A stretch of DNA of 64,000 bases from Palsa-506 sp963836355 (GCA_963836355.1 CAWIJO010000006.1:1-64000), one strand, 5' to 3'; shown: positions 39,579 to 49,520, counted from the first letter of the stretch. Translations and numbers: made by a program. Notes: a model not told the origin generated them from the sequence alone.

Positions 39579-42266
39579 TCACGGTCCGGCGGGCGGGCCA
39601 GGCTGCGAGCCTTCGCCGCCGGGGGGCCGGGCTGTGCTGATGCTGTGGTGGCGGAGGGTTTCCCGGACGCGCCGGGCGGCGGGGGCGCCGATGCGCTGGT
39701 AGATGGCGAGTGCCTGCCGTAGCGGCTCAGCGGCTTCGCCCGGGCTGCCGTCCCGGAGGTGGCACTGGCCGGTTCCTTCCAGGGCGCGCGCTTCTTCCAG
39801 GGGCGTGCCGAGGTCGCGGGCGATGGCCAGCGCCCGGGCGTGGCAGCCGCGAGCCCGGCCGCCGGCCCCGGACTCGGTCAGCAGCTCACCGAGGTCGTTC
39901 AGCGCCGCGGCCTCGTTGTACCGGTCGCCGAGGCTGCGGAATACTTCCAGTGCCTGCTGGTGGCTGGCGGCAGCGGCCGGGTAGTTCCCGGTCAGCCGCT
40001 GCACGACGCCGAGCTCGTTGAGGTCGTCGGCCGCGTTGAGCCGGTCGCCGAGGCCGCGGTGCAGGTCCATGGCCCGGGCCAGGCTGGCGGCGGCCGCCGG
40101 GTAGTTGCCGGTCAGCCGCTGCACGACGCCGAGCTCGTTGAGGGCGTGGGCCTGGCCGAGCTGGTCGTCGCTGAGGCCGCGGAACAGTTCCAGCGCCTGC
40201 TGCTGGCTGGCGGCGGCGGCCGGGTAGTCCCCGGTCTGTTGTTGCACGGCGCCGAGCCAGTTGAGGGCATCGCCCTGGCCGAGCCGGTCGCCGAGGTCGC
40301 GGTACAGCGCCAGCGCCCGGGCCAGGCTGGCGGCAGCCGCCGGGTAGTCCACCATCCGCAGCTTCATCACGCCCAAGTTGAAGAGGGCGACAGCTTCGCC
40401 GGGCCGATCCCCAGCGTTGCGTGCCGTGGCCAGGGCGCCCTCGTGGCTGGCGGCGGCGGCGGGGTAGTCCCCGGTCTGTAGTTGGACGAGGCCCAGCCGG
40501 GTGAGGGCACAGGCCAGGCCGGGCTGGTCGCCGAGGTCGCGGTACAGCTCCAGCGCCTGCTGGTGGCTGGCGGCGGCCGCCGGGTAGTCCCCGGTCCGCC
40601 ATTGCACGAGGCCCAGCTGGGTGAGGGCGCCGGCCTGGCCGGGCCGGTCCCCGGCCTGGCGTGCCGCGGTCAGGGCGGCCTGGTGCAAGGCGGCGGCCTG
40701 CTCCCAGTGGCCATGGGCGAGCAGGAAGCCGCTGATCGCGGCAGGGATCGCGATGGCATGCAGGGGCAGCCCGGAGGCGGCGGCGTAGCTGGCGGCCGCG
40801 TGCAGGTTAGGGCGCTCGGCCTCCAGCCAGGCGGTCGCCTGCCGGGCCGAGGAAAGCTCCGGGGCGCAGGCCGGCGGGTCGCCCGGCAGCGTCGGGCGGC
40901 GGGCGGGCACGCGCGCGGGAATGTGCGTGCTGGCGGCCAGGGCGGTGTGCAGGTAGTAGTCCAGCAGCCGTCCGGCCGCGGCGTCAGATTCCGCGGTCTC
41001 GTCGTCGGCGGCGAGGGTTCGGGCGTGCTCGCGGAGCAGGTCGTGCAGGCGGTAGCGGCCGCGGGCGGGCTCGGTGAGCAGGTGCTGGTCGTACAGCTCC
41101 TCGAGGCCGCGGCGCGCCTGGTCCAGGGTGGTGTCATCCAGCGCGGCCGCGGCATAGGCGTCGATGCCGGGGCCCGGGTGCAGGCCGAGGCGGCGGAACA
41201 GCCGCTGCTGCCCGGCGGGCAGCTCCTGGTAGGACAGGTCGAACGCGGCTGCCACCGACAAGTTCTCGGCGCGCATCACGGCGAGCCGGTCCCGGGCCGC
41301 GGCCAGGCCGGCGGCCAGGCCCGCCGGAGTCCAGGCCGGATGATGGTGCAGCTGGCGGGCGAGCATCCCGACCGCCAGCGGAAGGTACCCGCACAGCCGG
41401 GTGATCTCCGCGGCCGCGGCGTCGCCGGCCCGCAGGCCGGGCCGGGCGGCCAGGCGGGCCAGCAGCGCCGCGGCCTCACCCGGCGGCAGCGTGTCGAGGC
41501 TGATCGCCGCGGCGTCCTCCAGCGCGGTCAGTCGGCGCCGGCTGGTGATCAGCACCAGGCTGCCCGCGGTGCCGGGCAGCAGCGGCCGGACCTGCTCATG
41601 CCCGGCCGCATCATCGACCAGCAGCAGGATTTTCCTGCCGGCCACGTGATCCCGCCACCGGCCCGCGCGGGCCTCCAGCCCGGGCGGGATCTGCTGCGCG
41701 GCGACCCCGGCGGTCAGCAGTAAGCTGGCCAGCGCGTCCGCGGGGTCAACCGGCCGCTGGCCCGGGGTATGGGCGTGCAACGGCAGGAAAAACTGGCCGT
41801 CCGGGAACCGGCCTGCGAGCTGATGCGCCGCGTGCACCGCGAGGGTGGTCTTCCCGATCCCGGCCATCCCGCCGATCGCATAGATCCCCACCACCCCCCC
41901 GCCGGCCGCCGCATCCGTGAGCTGCGCCATCAGCTGCCCGAGCTCAGCGCCGCGGCCGGTGAAGCTGGCAATATCGCGGGGCAGCGTCCGGGTCGCCGCC
42001 GCCGGGGAGGCGCCCGCCGGGGGGTGTCCGCGTGCGGCCGCCTCGAACAGCGAACGCCCCGGGCCGGTGAGTTGCAGCGCATCGGCGAGCAGCCGGGCCG
42101 TTTCCTTGCGGGCGGTCAGGTTAATTCCCCGCTCCAGGTCGCTGACCGACCGCGGGCTCAGGCTCGCCGCTTCGGCCAGCTCCTCCTGGGTCAGCCCGGC
42201 ATCACCCCGCAGCCGCCGCAGCAGCCCGCCGAAACCCGGCGCAAGCCCCTCCGCCACCCCAAACAT
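39579..42266 (-). CDS. XRE HTH / NB-ARC / TPR STAND protein
   Basis: 895 residues. I chose ATG 42266 (MFGVAEGLAPGFGGLLRRLR) because GAAGGG precedes it and the HTH begins there; the frame is open upstream to 42632. The XRE HTH is LTQEELAEAASLSPRSVSDL. The NB-ARC ATPase has P-loop GMAGIGKTT, Walker B ILLLVDDA and the GYLPLAVGML motif. At least six TPR units of 40 residues (GDYPAAAASHQQALELYRDL type) are nearly identical and give a 120-bp DNA repeat at about 39900-40620. Such STAND proteins act as signal-gated regulators or, in other lineages, immune sensors. It lies between two att-like sites. Confidence 0.85.
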   Translation of the reverse strand: MFGVAEGLAPGFGGLLRRLRGDAGLTQEELAEAASLSPRSVSDLERGINLTARKETARLLADALQLTGPGRSLFEAAARGHPPAGASPAAATRTLPRDIASFTGRGAELGQLMAQLTDAAAGGGVVGIYAIGGMAGIGKTTLAVHAAHQLAGRFPDGQFFLPLHAHTPGQRPVDPADALASLLLTAGVAAQQIPPGLEARAGRWRDHVAGRKILLLVDDAAGHEQVRPLLPGTAGSLVLITSRRRLTALEDAAAISLDTLPPGEAAALLARLAARPGLRAGDAAAAEITRLCGYLPLAVGMLARQLHHHPAWTPAGLAAGLAAARDRLAVMRAENLSVAAAFDLSYQELPAGQQRLFRRLGLHPGPGIDAYAAAALDDTTLDQARRGLEELYDQHLLTEPARGRYRLHDLLREHARTLAADDETAESDAAAGRLLDYYLHTALAASTHIPARVPARRPTLPGDPPACAPELSSARQATAWLEAERPNLHAAASYAAASGLPLHAIAIPAAISGFLLAHGHWEQAAALHQAALTAARQAGDRPGQAGALTQLGLVQWRTGDYPAAAASHQQALELYRDLGDQPGLACALTRLGLVQLQTGDYPAAAASHEGALATARNAGDRPGEAVALFNLGVMKLRMVDYPAAAASLARALALYRDLGDRLGQGDALNWLGAVQQQTGDYPAAAASQQQALELFRGLSDDQLGQAHALNELGVVQRLTGNYPAAAASLARAMDLHRGLGDRLNAADDLNELGVVQRLTGNYPAAAASHQQALEVFRSLGDRYNEAAALNDLGELLTESGAGGRARGCHARALAIARDLGTPLEEARALEGTGQCHLRDGSPGEAAEPLRQALAIYQRIGAPAARRVRETLRHHSISTARPPGGEGSQPGPPAGP

Positions 42267-43224
42267 CCCTTCACAAGCCCCCGGCCGGCAGTCGCCATCC
42301 AGCGGCGGCCGCCACAGCGCCGAGAACTCTGCCAGCAAGCCTACAAGCGCGGCCCCGGCCAGCACGATGACAGCAGCAGACGCGCGCCAGCGACCGGCAC
42401 GATGCCCGCGCAGCCAATGATGGCTTGCCTGGAGTGCGCCGAGCCGCCGCGACGCGGAAGACCAGAATTGATCACACCAGCCGGGGAAGGCGTCGCCGGA
42501 CCGCCGCGCACCAGGATCCTGTGGGTCGGCACGTGTGGTGATCACCGCCGCCGTATACGAGATCGGCATGCTGGGCTGCTTCAGCGTCGCCGTGATGCTG
42601 GCCGCCTCGCTGCTATTCGCGGAAACCGTCAACGCGATAGCGGCGACCAGCCCCGCCGGGAATGCCCTGTCGCCTCACCCCGGAACGCGACCGCGCCGAA
42701 CACTGCCGGGCATGCATCGCCCGCCAGGTTCCCCGACCCGGCCGCGAAGACGGACGGCGCGGCATCCGGTCAGCGCGCAGCGCACGCCGCCATGCGCTAC
42801 CCGCGCTTTCATCGAATGGAAACTGTCGGCCCGGCCACCTCAGCAATGCGCATAGCCCGGCCACAGCGCCCCCGCATCACGTTGATCCCAGCAGCCGCGC
42901 CAGCAGCCGTCCGTCCCTGCCACCGCAGGCAGGCTCTACGCGGATGTTGCCGGCGCACGAGTATGGCCGGGCATCAATTCCGGCCGCCGATGCAGCTACC
43001 CCGGATTACGCTCGCGGACCAGCGCCTCGATCAGTATACCAGCCTGTCAGCGCGAACATGGCTGACGTGAGCCAACTCGCCCATGCCACCGAGCCCGCCA
43101 AGCGGACGACGGCCGGAACGAGGTTCGCCGGCCGGCGGAGGCCGGCGGCTTCGCGGTTACCGCAACTACCACGCCGCTCGTCGGCTACGTTCGGTGATGC
43201 AGCCGTCGGGCCTGGCCTGGATGC
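42267..43224. other. No gene recognised; possible small membrane ORF
   Basis: A frame near 42571 (+) reads MLGCFSVAVMLAASLLFAET, a possible membrane segment, but it soon turns Arg/Pro-rich without a family. TGTGGTGATCACC occurs at about 42533, as also near 38656. Nothing else can be supported. Confidence 0.35.
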
Positions 43225-43245
43225 CGTGGAACGAGTCGTGGAACG
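43225..43245 (+). repeat. Paired CGTGGAACG repeats near the second att site
   Basis: Two copies at 43225-43233 and 43237-43245, with the same 12-bp spacing as at 38044-38064. They lie 38 bp before the tRNA-Lys tail. Confidence 0.65.
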
Positions 43246-43282
43246 AGCACCACCGAACTACCAGTGCAACCTGTGCTTTCCG

Positions 43283-43325
43283 CTTTTAATCCGTGGGTTC
43301 AGGGTTCGAGCCCCTGGCGCCCCAC
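43283..43325 (+). other. 3' half of tRNA-Lys(TTT): second att site remnant
   Basis: It has the same anticodon loop CTTTTAA and TCCGTGGG as 38158. Here the T stem is CAGGG/CCCTG instead of CTGGG/CCCAG, so pairing is kept by a compensatory change. The 5' tRNA half is absent. A tyrosine integrase gene lies 680 bp to the right, pointing at the site. Confidence 0.85.
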
Positions 43326-43782
43326 CCGTCCTGACCTGGCCTTTCGCCGCTCCGGAACAGCGTGCTGGGCTTCTGGTATGGGCGGAGGTTGGCCAGGGTA
43401 TGGGCACTATCTTGATGTGCGCTGTCCGGACACTGGGTGCCATCTCGCCAGCGTGGCCCGCTGGCAGGGCACGATGACCGCGCAACCAGGCAAGTCGCCC
43501 GGCAGGGCCATCAGGCGGTGCTGGCATGGTGCTGGCCGTCGTCGGCGGTCTCCTGGTGGCGCTGGCGGCCGATCTGCCGGGCCGGGTGGGCGAGGCTGAG
43601 GCCGCTGATCAGGACGGCGCGGGCGCGCCGCAGGGGGCTCCGCACCTGGCGGCGGCGCTGGGTGCCCGGGACCTGGCAGCCCGCCGTGATGATGAGGGCG
43701 GCGATGTCCTCGGCGGCCTTGCGGGCCACCTCGGGCAGCACGGAAAATGGCGGAGTCAGATATTGGAACTGTCTGAATGCCT
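43318..43782. repeat. Long direct repeat, copy B
   Basis: Near-copy of 1-427. It includes the small minus-strand frame LPEVARKAAEDIAALIITAG (43511-43741) and ends at GAATGCCTCAG, where the copies diverge. In this copy the integrase gene follows, which shows what copy A has probably lost. Confidence 0.8.
43511..43741 (-). CDS. Small conserved ORF inside the att-adjacent repeat, copy B
   Basis: About 76 residues starting at GTG 43741 (VLPEVARKAAEDIAALI). It matches the frame at 188-385 except for a few substitutions (LPEL to LPEV, QMRNTL to QVRSPL) and a different C-terminus. The family is unknown. Confidence 0.3.
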   Translation of the reverse strand: MLPEVARKAAEDIAALIITAGCQVPGTQRRRQVRSPLRRARAVLISGLSLAHPARQIGRQRHQETADDGQHHASTA

Positions 43783-44003
43783 CAGTTGATCATCGTCGCC
43801 CTGCCGGGGGCCGCCCCCTTTGCTGATGCTTTAGACCGATTGCCCGGAGCCCGCCTCACAGCTATCGGGGCGCCCGGCCAGTTGTTGATCTTTCCCTTCT
43901 GGCGGCTGGTTCGTGCATCAGGCGGGCTTCATGTTGTATCGCCCCTGGTCACAGAGCCGACCGGATGCGGCGATGGATCGCTGGGCGGCCCCGCGCTGAC
44001 CTG

Positions 44004-45243
44004 TTAACATGCGGTTTCCTTTCCCGGCTGATGCAATTCCCGAGAGTTGGTATAGGTGTCGGCAGTCAGCACGATGCTGGAGTGCCCGAGCATGTCCTGG
44101 ACGACCTTCAGGTCGGCGCCCGCGGCGAGTGCGAGGCTGGCCGCGCCATGCCGCAGATCATGCAGGCGGACCGGCGGCAGTCCCGCGGCCTCGGAGAGCC
44201 GCCGGAAATGGCGGGACAGCCGGTCCGGGGCCATCGGGTCACCATTCAGGCCGGTAAGCAGATAGCCGCTGTCACGGTAGCTGCCGTCTGGCCGGGCCTG
44301 CTCGGCCTGCTGGCCGGCCCGGTGCGCCCGCAGGGCCGCCACGGTGGTGCGATCCAGGGCGATGACCCGCTCGCTGCGGGCCGTCTTGGGCGGGCACAGC
44401 GTGACATGGCCGCCGTATTGCTGCAGCTGCCAGGCGATGACCGCGGTGGCAGCATCGAGGTCAATGTCGCACCAGCGCAGGCCGCAGGCCTCGCCGCGGC
44501 GCAGGCCCCGCAGCGCGATGAGATGGTAGCCGGCATACAGCCGGTGGCCGCGGATCGAATTCAGGAACGCCGCGGTCTGCGCGGGGGTCCATACCGCGAC
44601 CGCCGGGCGGACCCCGGTGCGCTGCCATTCCTCGATCCGCGCTCCGGTCCACACCACGGCCCGGGGGCGCCGGGCCGCAGGGAGCTCGGCACAGGACGCG
44701 GCGTTGACGCTGATGTGACCCGCGCGGATAGCCGCGTTCAGCGCCGCCCGCAGCGTCGCCCTCACTCGTGCCAGCGTGGCCGGCGATACCGGCGTGCCCG
44801 CCGCCGCGTGCTGCCGGGGAAATCGCGGTGAACATCGCCTGCACGTGCGCGGCCGACAAGTCGGCCAGCAGGATCTGCCCCAGGTACGGGGCCAGGTACA
44901 GGCGCACGTGCGCGGCATAACCCCGCAGCGTCGACGGCCTCGGCGCCGACCGGGCAGCTAGCCAGCGTTCCAGCCACTGCCCCACGGTCACCGGCACGCC
45001 GCCGGCCACGCCGGGAACCGGCATCCGCAAACGCGCCAGCGCCTGCTCAGCGGCGGCCCGCGCCGGAAACCCGCTACGGCGGATCCGGCGGCGCCGCCCG
45101 CCTGGCCCGGCAGGCAGTTCCAGCGACAGATACCAGCTGCCATGCCCGGCCCGGCCGCGCCGCGGGCACCGGGCACCCAGCCGCCGCCCGCCGCCCGGCT
45201 CACGGCACCCGCACCAGGCATAAATACTCCCCCAGGAATTCAT
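44004..45243 (-). pseudogene. int: Site-specific tyrosine integrase, one-base frameshift
   Basis: About 412 residues if corrected, from MNSWGSIYAWCGCREPGGGR. It has an AP2-like arm-binding start (SWYLSLELPAGPGGRRRRIR), a SAM-like core-binding domain (GQWLERWLAARSAPRPSTLR) and a catalytic domain with Arg (LRGLRRGEACGLRWCD), HxxR (LHDLRHGAASLAL), LGHSS and the nucleophile in ADTYTNSREL. An extra C in a CCCC run near 44818 breaks the frame between FTAIS and RQHAAAG. It lies next to the tRNA-Lys tail at 43283, so it is the likely integrase for this site family. The frameshift may be real or a read error. Confidence 0.85.
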
Positions 45244-45650
45244 CGCCGTCCTCCACTTCCCAGCAGACCGAGGAAACTGTGACCCTGGATCCAGCTAACC
45301 GGGACTTGCACGGGGAGTGCGGTGCAGCGGCCGCCGATGCCGTTGACATCCCAGGACCCAGGGGTGCTCCACATGCACGGGGGCCCACGCCTCCGGCGGC
45401 TGCAATCTGAGTTGCGCACACCTGGCAGCTTTGCGCGGCAGGCCAGAACATGCCCTCGTTGCGGCGGCGGCGTCAGCCTCTTCGCCAAAGGGCGGCCGCT
45501 CGCAGCGGCCTTCTCCTGCCCATCACCATCTGCCCGCGCCGGGGATCCAGCCGGCCGCTCAGTGCGTCCCCCATCGATGACCCCGCTCACCAATGTGATC
45601 AAGATCGTCGCCCGAGCACGCCGCAAGGGCCACGCATAACGCTGCCGAAT
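45105..45650. repeat. Long direct repeat shared with 16190-16735
   Basis: It covers the integrase N-terminus and about 400 bp upstream, including CTCTTCGCCAAAGGGCGGCC. The upstream part shows no protein-coding frame that I trust. It may contain the integrase promoter and regulatory sites. Confidence 0.8.
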
Positions 45651-45859
45651 AGGAGCAGATGAGAATTGCGTCAGCCGCGGGCGCGTCGGCACCCAGATTA
45701 ACTAGTTCTGCGCGGCCTTCGGGCCTGCTGCACGATCGGCGTCAGGGTGGCGTGCGCCGCTGGTAGGCCGTAAGCCCAGCAGCTCGCCCGTCGCGGCTCG
45801 CGGTCCGCTGTGTGCTGCCGGGACAGCGGCGGCGTGGCTGGCTGGCTGGGCGCGTGGGC
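45651..45859. other. Spacer, no gene recognised
   Basis: It contains TTAACTAGTT near 45698 but no coding frame. Confidence 0.4.
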
Positions 45860-47428
45860 CTACAGGGCGGATGCCGGGAGCGCATCGAGCGTGCTGATGG
45901 TCTGGGCAAGGGCGAGGATCTGGCCGTACATCAGGCGCTGGTCGAGCTTGTCCAGGTCAAGCAGTTGCGGCTGCTGTGCGTCCCCGGCCTGCAGCAGGTA
46001 GGTGGGCGAGGGGCACAGCGAGACGGTGCCGAGCCCGGCCGCGTACAGCGACGATCCCTCGCCGAAGTAGGCCGGGAGCAAGCCCGGCCGCACGGTGGCC
46101 ACGGGATGGTCCGGCCAGCCGCTGGCATTGACCGCCCTGACCGCGGCCAGGTACGCGTCCTTCTCGGCGTTGACCAGGCTCAGGATGTCCCGCGGCATGG
46201 TGTAGGTGGCGCCCCACTCCGATCCGCCGGCGGCCACGTACCGCCCGGTCTCGGGGTCGTCGGTCCACATGGTGGCGCCGAGGTGCTCGGCGGTCACGCC
46301 CAGCACGGCGGCCTGGTAGATGTGCGGGTGCTCCAGCATCCATGTGCTGACGGCGCCCTGGCCGACCTCGGGGTGGGCCAGGTTCAGGATGGTGCGGCTG
46401 AACTGCGGCAGCTGGAAATGCCCCGTGACCAGCGCGAAATACATGTCGTGATTCCGCGAGGGCTGGCCAGCCAGGTGCCGGGCCAGTGCGAGGAGCCCGA
46501 GCCCGCCGTTCTCCTCGGTGGCGTTCGGCCCGTCAGTGTGGGTGTTGATGATGATGTTCTGCCCGGTGTTCCCCGAGCCTTCCAGCCAGCCCCAGACCGT
46601 CTCGGTCGCCGCTCCCGCGGTGATGTCAGCGGTGAGCACGAGCGTGGCGCTGGCCTGGCCGCCCGCGGCCAGTCCGGCCAGCTCGGTGCCGGTCGAGTCG
46701 CCGACCCAGACGGCGGGACAGCCGGGATCGCCAGGGGCCGGCAGGCCCGATGCGGCCGGATAGGACGTGGTGAACGGGTTGTACTGGTTGACGACCTCAT
46801 CGTCGGGCAGCCCCGTCCAGGCGACGACCACGCCGAGCACTCCGGCGTTCTTCGCGTCGAGCAGCGGAACCGGCTCGAATATGCCCTGGAAGACAGGGTT
46901 GGTCAGCGCGGCAGCGTACGCCGCGTAATCGATGGCCGCCATGGCGGAGATCTGGCCCGGCACGTAGCCGCCGGTCGCCGTCTGGGCCACATCCAGCGAG
47001 AACTCTGGCGGCACGGCCCGGACCAGGGCGATCCCGCCCCGGGCGGGCTCCCAGAACGCCTCGGTGTAGCCGCTGGCCAGCGGGTAAAGGCCGAGATCGG
47101 CCATGCGGCCGGTCACGCCGCCGGGCGGCGTCTGCCCGGAGTAGGGATAGTAATAGGTCAGCGGGACCGGGCCCGAGCGGCCCGCAGACGCGGGGACGCT
47201 GACCGTCAGGGAAAAATCGCGGGCCAGCCAGCGGCTGAAGGTCAGCCTGTCGGTCCGCATCCTGAACCCGGGCACTGCGGATAACTGCCCGGCAAGCCAG
47301 TCCACATAGGCCGCATGACCGCTGCTGCCGGTGTAACGGGTCCCGAACCCGACAAGCTGCTCCTGCCACTGCCACACTTCCGGCAGGCCAGGCATGCCGG
47401 TAGCCGCACCGCCGGTTGTCCCATTCAT
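45860..47428 (-). CDS. M28 family peptidase-like protein
   Basis: 522 residues, MNGTTGGAATGMPGLPEVWQ onward, with GAGGA upstream. A PA-like insert lies in the middle (YPAASGLPAPGDPGCPAVWV). The M28 zinc domain follows, with IIINTHTDGPNATEENGGLG containing the His-x-Asp and Glu-Glu metal and base residues. No signal peptide is visible, so it is probably cytoplasmic or exported by another route. It probably cleaves amino acids from peptides, but the substrate is unknown. It stands alone, intact, at the right edge of the integrated DNA. Confidence 0.8.
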   Translation of the reverse strand: MNGTTGGAATGMPGLPEVWQWQEQLVGFGTRYTGSSGHAAYVDWLAGQLSAVPGFRMRTDRLTFSRWLARDFSLTVSVPASAGRSGPVPLTYYYPYSGQTPPGGVTGRMADLGLYPLASGYTEAFWEPARGGIALVRAVPPEFSLDVAQTATGGYVPGQISAMAAIDYAAYAAALTNPVFQGIFEPVPLLDAKNAGVLGVVVAWTGLPDDEVVNQYNPFTTSYPAASGLPAPGDPGCPAVWVGDSTGTELAGLAAGGQASATLVLTADITAGAATETVWGWLEGSGNTGQNIIINTHTDGPNATEENGGLGLLALARHLAGQPSRNHDMYFALVTGHFQLPQFSRTILNLAHPEVGQGAVSTWMLEHPHIYQAAVLGVTAEHLGATMWTDDPETGRYVAAGGSEWGATYTMPRDILSLVNAEKDAYLAAVRAVNASGWPDHPVATVRPGLLPAYFGEGSSLYAAGLGTVSLCPSPTYLLQAGDAQQPQLLDLDKLDQRLMYGQILALAQTISTLDALPASAL

Positions 47429-47549
47429 TCTCGGTCCTCAGCTCTTTTGCGTCGTTGAATCCTGGTTGGCCTGCCACCGCTCATCGGCCACCACGAGATT
47501 CTCGAACCCGGCCGTGCCGGGCCGGAGCGACCGGTTTCGCCGCCACCTG

Positions 47550-47795
47550 GTGATTAACGCCGACGTCGAGAAGAAGGTACATCTGGCCGCTGACCCGTTG
47601 TGCGGTAGCGGGAGGGAAGGCCATACGAAGGCCCTTGAGGCGCTGGTGGCGGATGCCCGGCCCGGCAGCGCGGTGCGGGTGGGCGTGTGCGCCGGGGAGG
47701 GGCCGCGGGACATCGTTATCCGCGCCGGCCTCCCGGCCGGTGGCGCAGCGGGCTTCGCGCGCGAGTTCGAGGGCCTGTTCGGAGCATCTCGGTAA
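47550..47795 (+). CDS. Short hypothetical ORF
   Basis: About 81 residues from GTG 47550 (VINADVEKKVHLAADPLCGS) to EGLFGASR. The amino-acid pattern looks protein-like, but I know no family, and no clear ribosome site is present. It might be the end of a larger broken gene. Confidence 0.3.
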   Translation: MINADVEKKVHLAADPLCGSGREGHTKALEALVADARPGSAVRVGVCAGEGPRDIVIRAGLPAGGAAGFAREFEGLFGASR

Positions 47796-47827
47796 ACGGC
47801 TTCTCGCACTCCTGCGAGGTTTCGATC

Positions 47828-48909
47828 CTAGCGAGGAGGGGCTTCGCGAGGCGCTGACCTCGACGGGGTTCTCGTTGCCGGGGGAGGGTGCTCGGCTGGT
47901 CCTGGTTTGTCCAGGATGTCGGCGGGCGGGCGGCGCGGGGCGGCCGGGACGGGTAGCCCGTAGCCTAGTCGCAGGATCATCTGCGGTTGCTCGCTGCCGG
48001 AACGCGGGTCGCGGACCAGCCATGCGTCGGCGGTTTCCAGTGGCTGGGTGATCGGGCAGGTGGCTATCCCGCGGGCGGTGGCGGTCAGCAGCACGCGCTG
48101 CAGTGCCTGCCCGGCGCGCAGCCAGCCGGCCCGGCTGCCGGTGCGGGTGGACAGCACGGCCAGCTGCGGGGTGTCTTCGAACCATGCGTAGCTGACGGGC
48201 TGGGTCCGCGGCCCGGGCGTAAAGTCCCGGACCGGCGTGGGGCCCTCTGGGGAGCGGGGCCCGAGAGCGCGCTGTCGGGTATGCCGTCGAGGTCGCGCTG
48301 GCCGCCCGCCCATCGCGCCAGCTCGGCGCGATATTCAGGGTCGGCGAGCTGGGCGCGCTCGGCGTCGGCGGCCAGGCTCAGCACCCACACGGCCTCGTCA
48401 CGGTCAAGGATGTGCAAGGTCGCGTGCTCGAGGCCGGCTGCCTCGGCCAGCTCGGCGAGGACGCCCGGCGGCACCGGCCGGCGGCTGAACGGCTGCCGGT
48501 TCGTATGCCGCCGTTCGATGGCGGCATGCAGCTCGGCCTGGCCGGCTGCCGGGCGGTAAGGCCCGGCTAACCGGACCGTGGCCAGCAGCAGCGGCTCGCC
48601 CGGATCGGGGAGCAGCCGGGCATCCGCCGCCAGGCGGGCGGCCGCGGCCGCCAGGCGGAGGTTGAACAGCGCGGCACCACAGGCGATGTGCGCCGCCCGG
48701 CCGTCCGGATCGCCGTAGCGCAGCTGCCGGGCCGGGTCGGCGCGCAGCTCGATTATGCGGCCAGCGCCGGTCACCCGGAACCGCCACGGCTGGGTGTTGT
48801 GCATCGACGGCGCAGCCGCCGCCGCGCGCAGCAGCTGGCCGGTCAGCTGCTCCGGCAGGGCCGCCGGGTCAGCGGACCGCCCGCCGCCTGCTGCGCCAGC
48901 CTGCCTCAT
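47828..48909 (-). pseudogene. Acg-like FMN nitroreductase, frameshifted
   Basis: From ATG 48909 (MRQAGAAGGGRSADPAALPE). The FMN-binding start is AAAAAPSMHNTQPWRFRVTG, typical of the Acg family of actinobacterial nitroreductase-like proteins. The middle (HAAIERRHTNRQPFSRRPVP) is normal. Near 48260, after DLDGIPDSAL, the frame shifts. The C-terminal half then reads FEDTPQLAVLSTRTGSRAGW and ITQPLETADAWLVRDPRSGS to about 47830. Acg proteins in mycobacteria belong to the DosR dormancy regulon. Whether this copy is dead or has a read error is open. Confidence 0.75.
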
Positions 48910-49520
48910 GCCCGCAGCGTTACCCGCTGCGCCGAGCCGAAGGTTGGGGCGTTGGTCCTGACGGCGCGGGACCACGGACGGCTCCTCCCGGCAGGCAGGC
49001 CGCGAGCCCCGCCGCCTGGCCGCTCCGCTCCTCATCGCGGCGACTCCAGGCAAACTCGACTACCGTGCAGGGCGGCTTACCCCGCCGCGCTGCCGCTCGC
49101 CCGCAGGAGCAACCGCACCAGGCACTGGTGCCCGCGCAGGCCCAGTCGGCACGTTCAAGCCGGTATCGCCGGTGCGCAGGCGTGCGCAGGCAGTCGGCCA
49201 GCCTGTAGCCGTCACCCGGGGTCGGATCACGCCTCTTTGACCCGCGGCTCCCGGGTGTGCTGTATCGGCCCGCGGGTCAGTCTCACCACTCCATCAGACG
49301 GCACCCCACAAGGCGGCGGCTATCTTGAGCATCTTCCGCTTCTGTTGCGCGTCCGAGGGGAGCCTCCACGAAACGGCAAAAGCGGACGTTTGGATGCCGG
49401 GGCATCCTGAGTTGACGTGAAGAGCTCGTCAGCGCGGTCACATCTGGGAGGTCGGTCCAAGGCGCAGCCGCACGCGCCATACCCAAACGAACTGAGCACC
49501 TTGGTCAGCGACGAGCAGGC
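48910..49520. other. No gene recognised
   Basis: The interval between the nitroreductase relic and the ATP-grasp relic contains no frame with supportable function. Confidence 0.45.

Noticed and set aside
39900..40620. 120-bp periodic repeats resembling a tandem array
   Set aside because: They are the DNA of near-identical 40-residue TPR units in one gene, not a CRISPR array or satellite.
40482..41723. 413-codon plus-strand frame over the NB-ARC gene
   Set aside because: Antisense shadow with repeated Gly/Val motifs caused by the TPR DNA repeats.
45812..47284. 490-codon plus-strand frame over the M28 peptidase
   Set aside because: Antisense shadow of a gene with clear metal-binding motifs.
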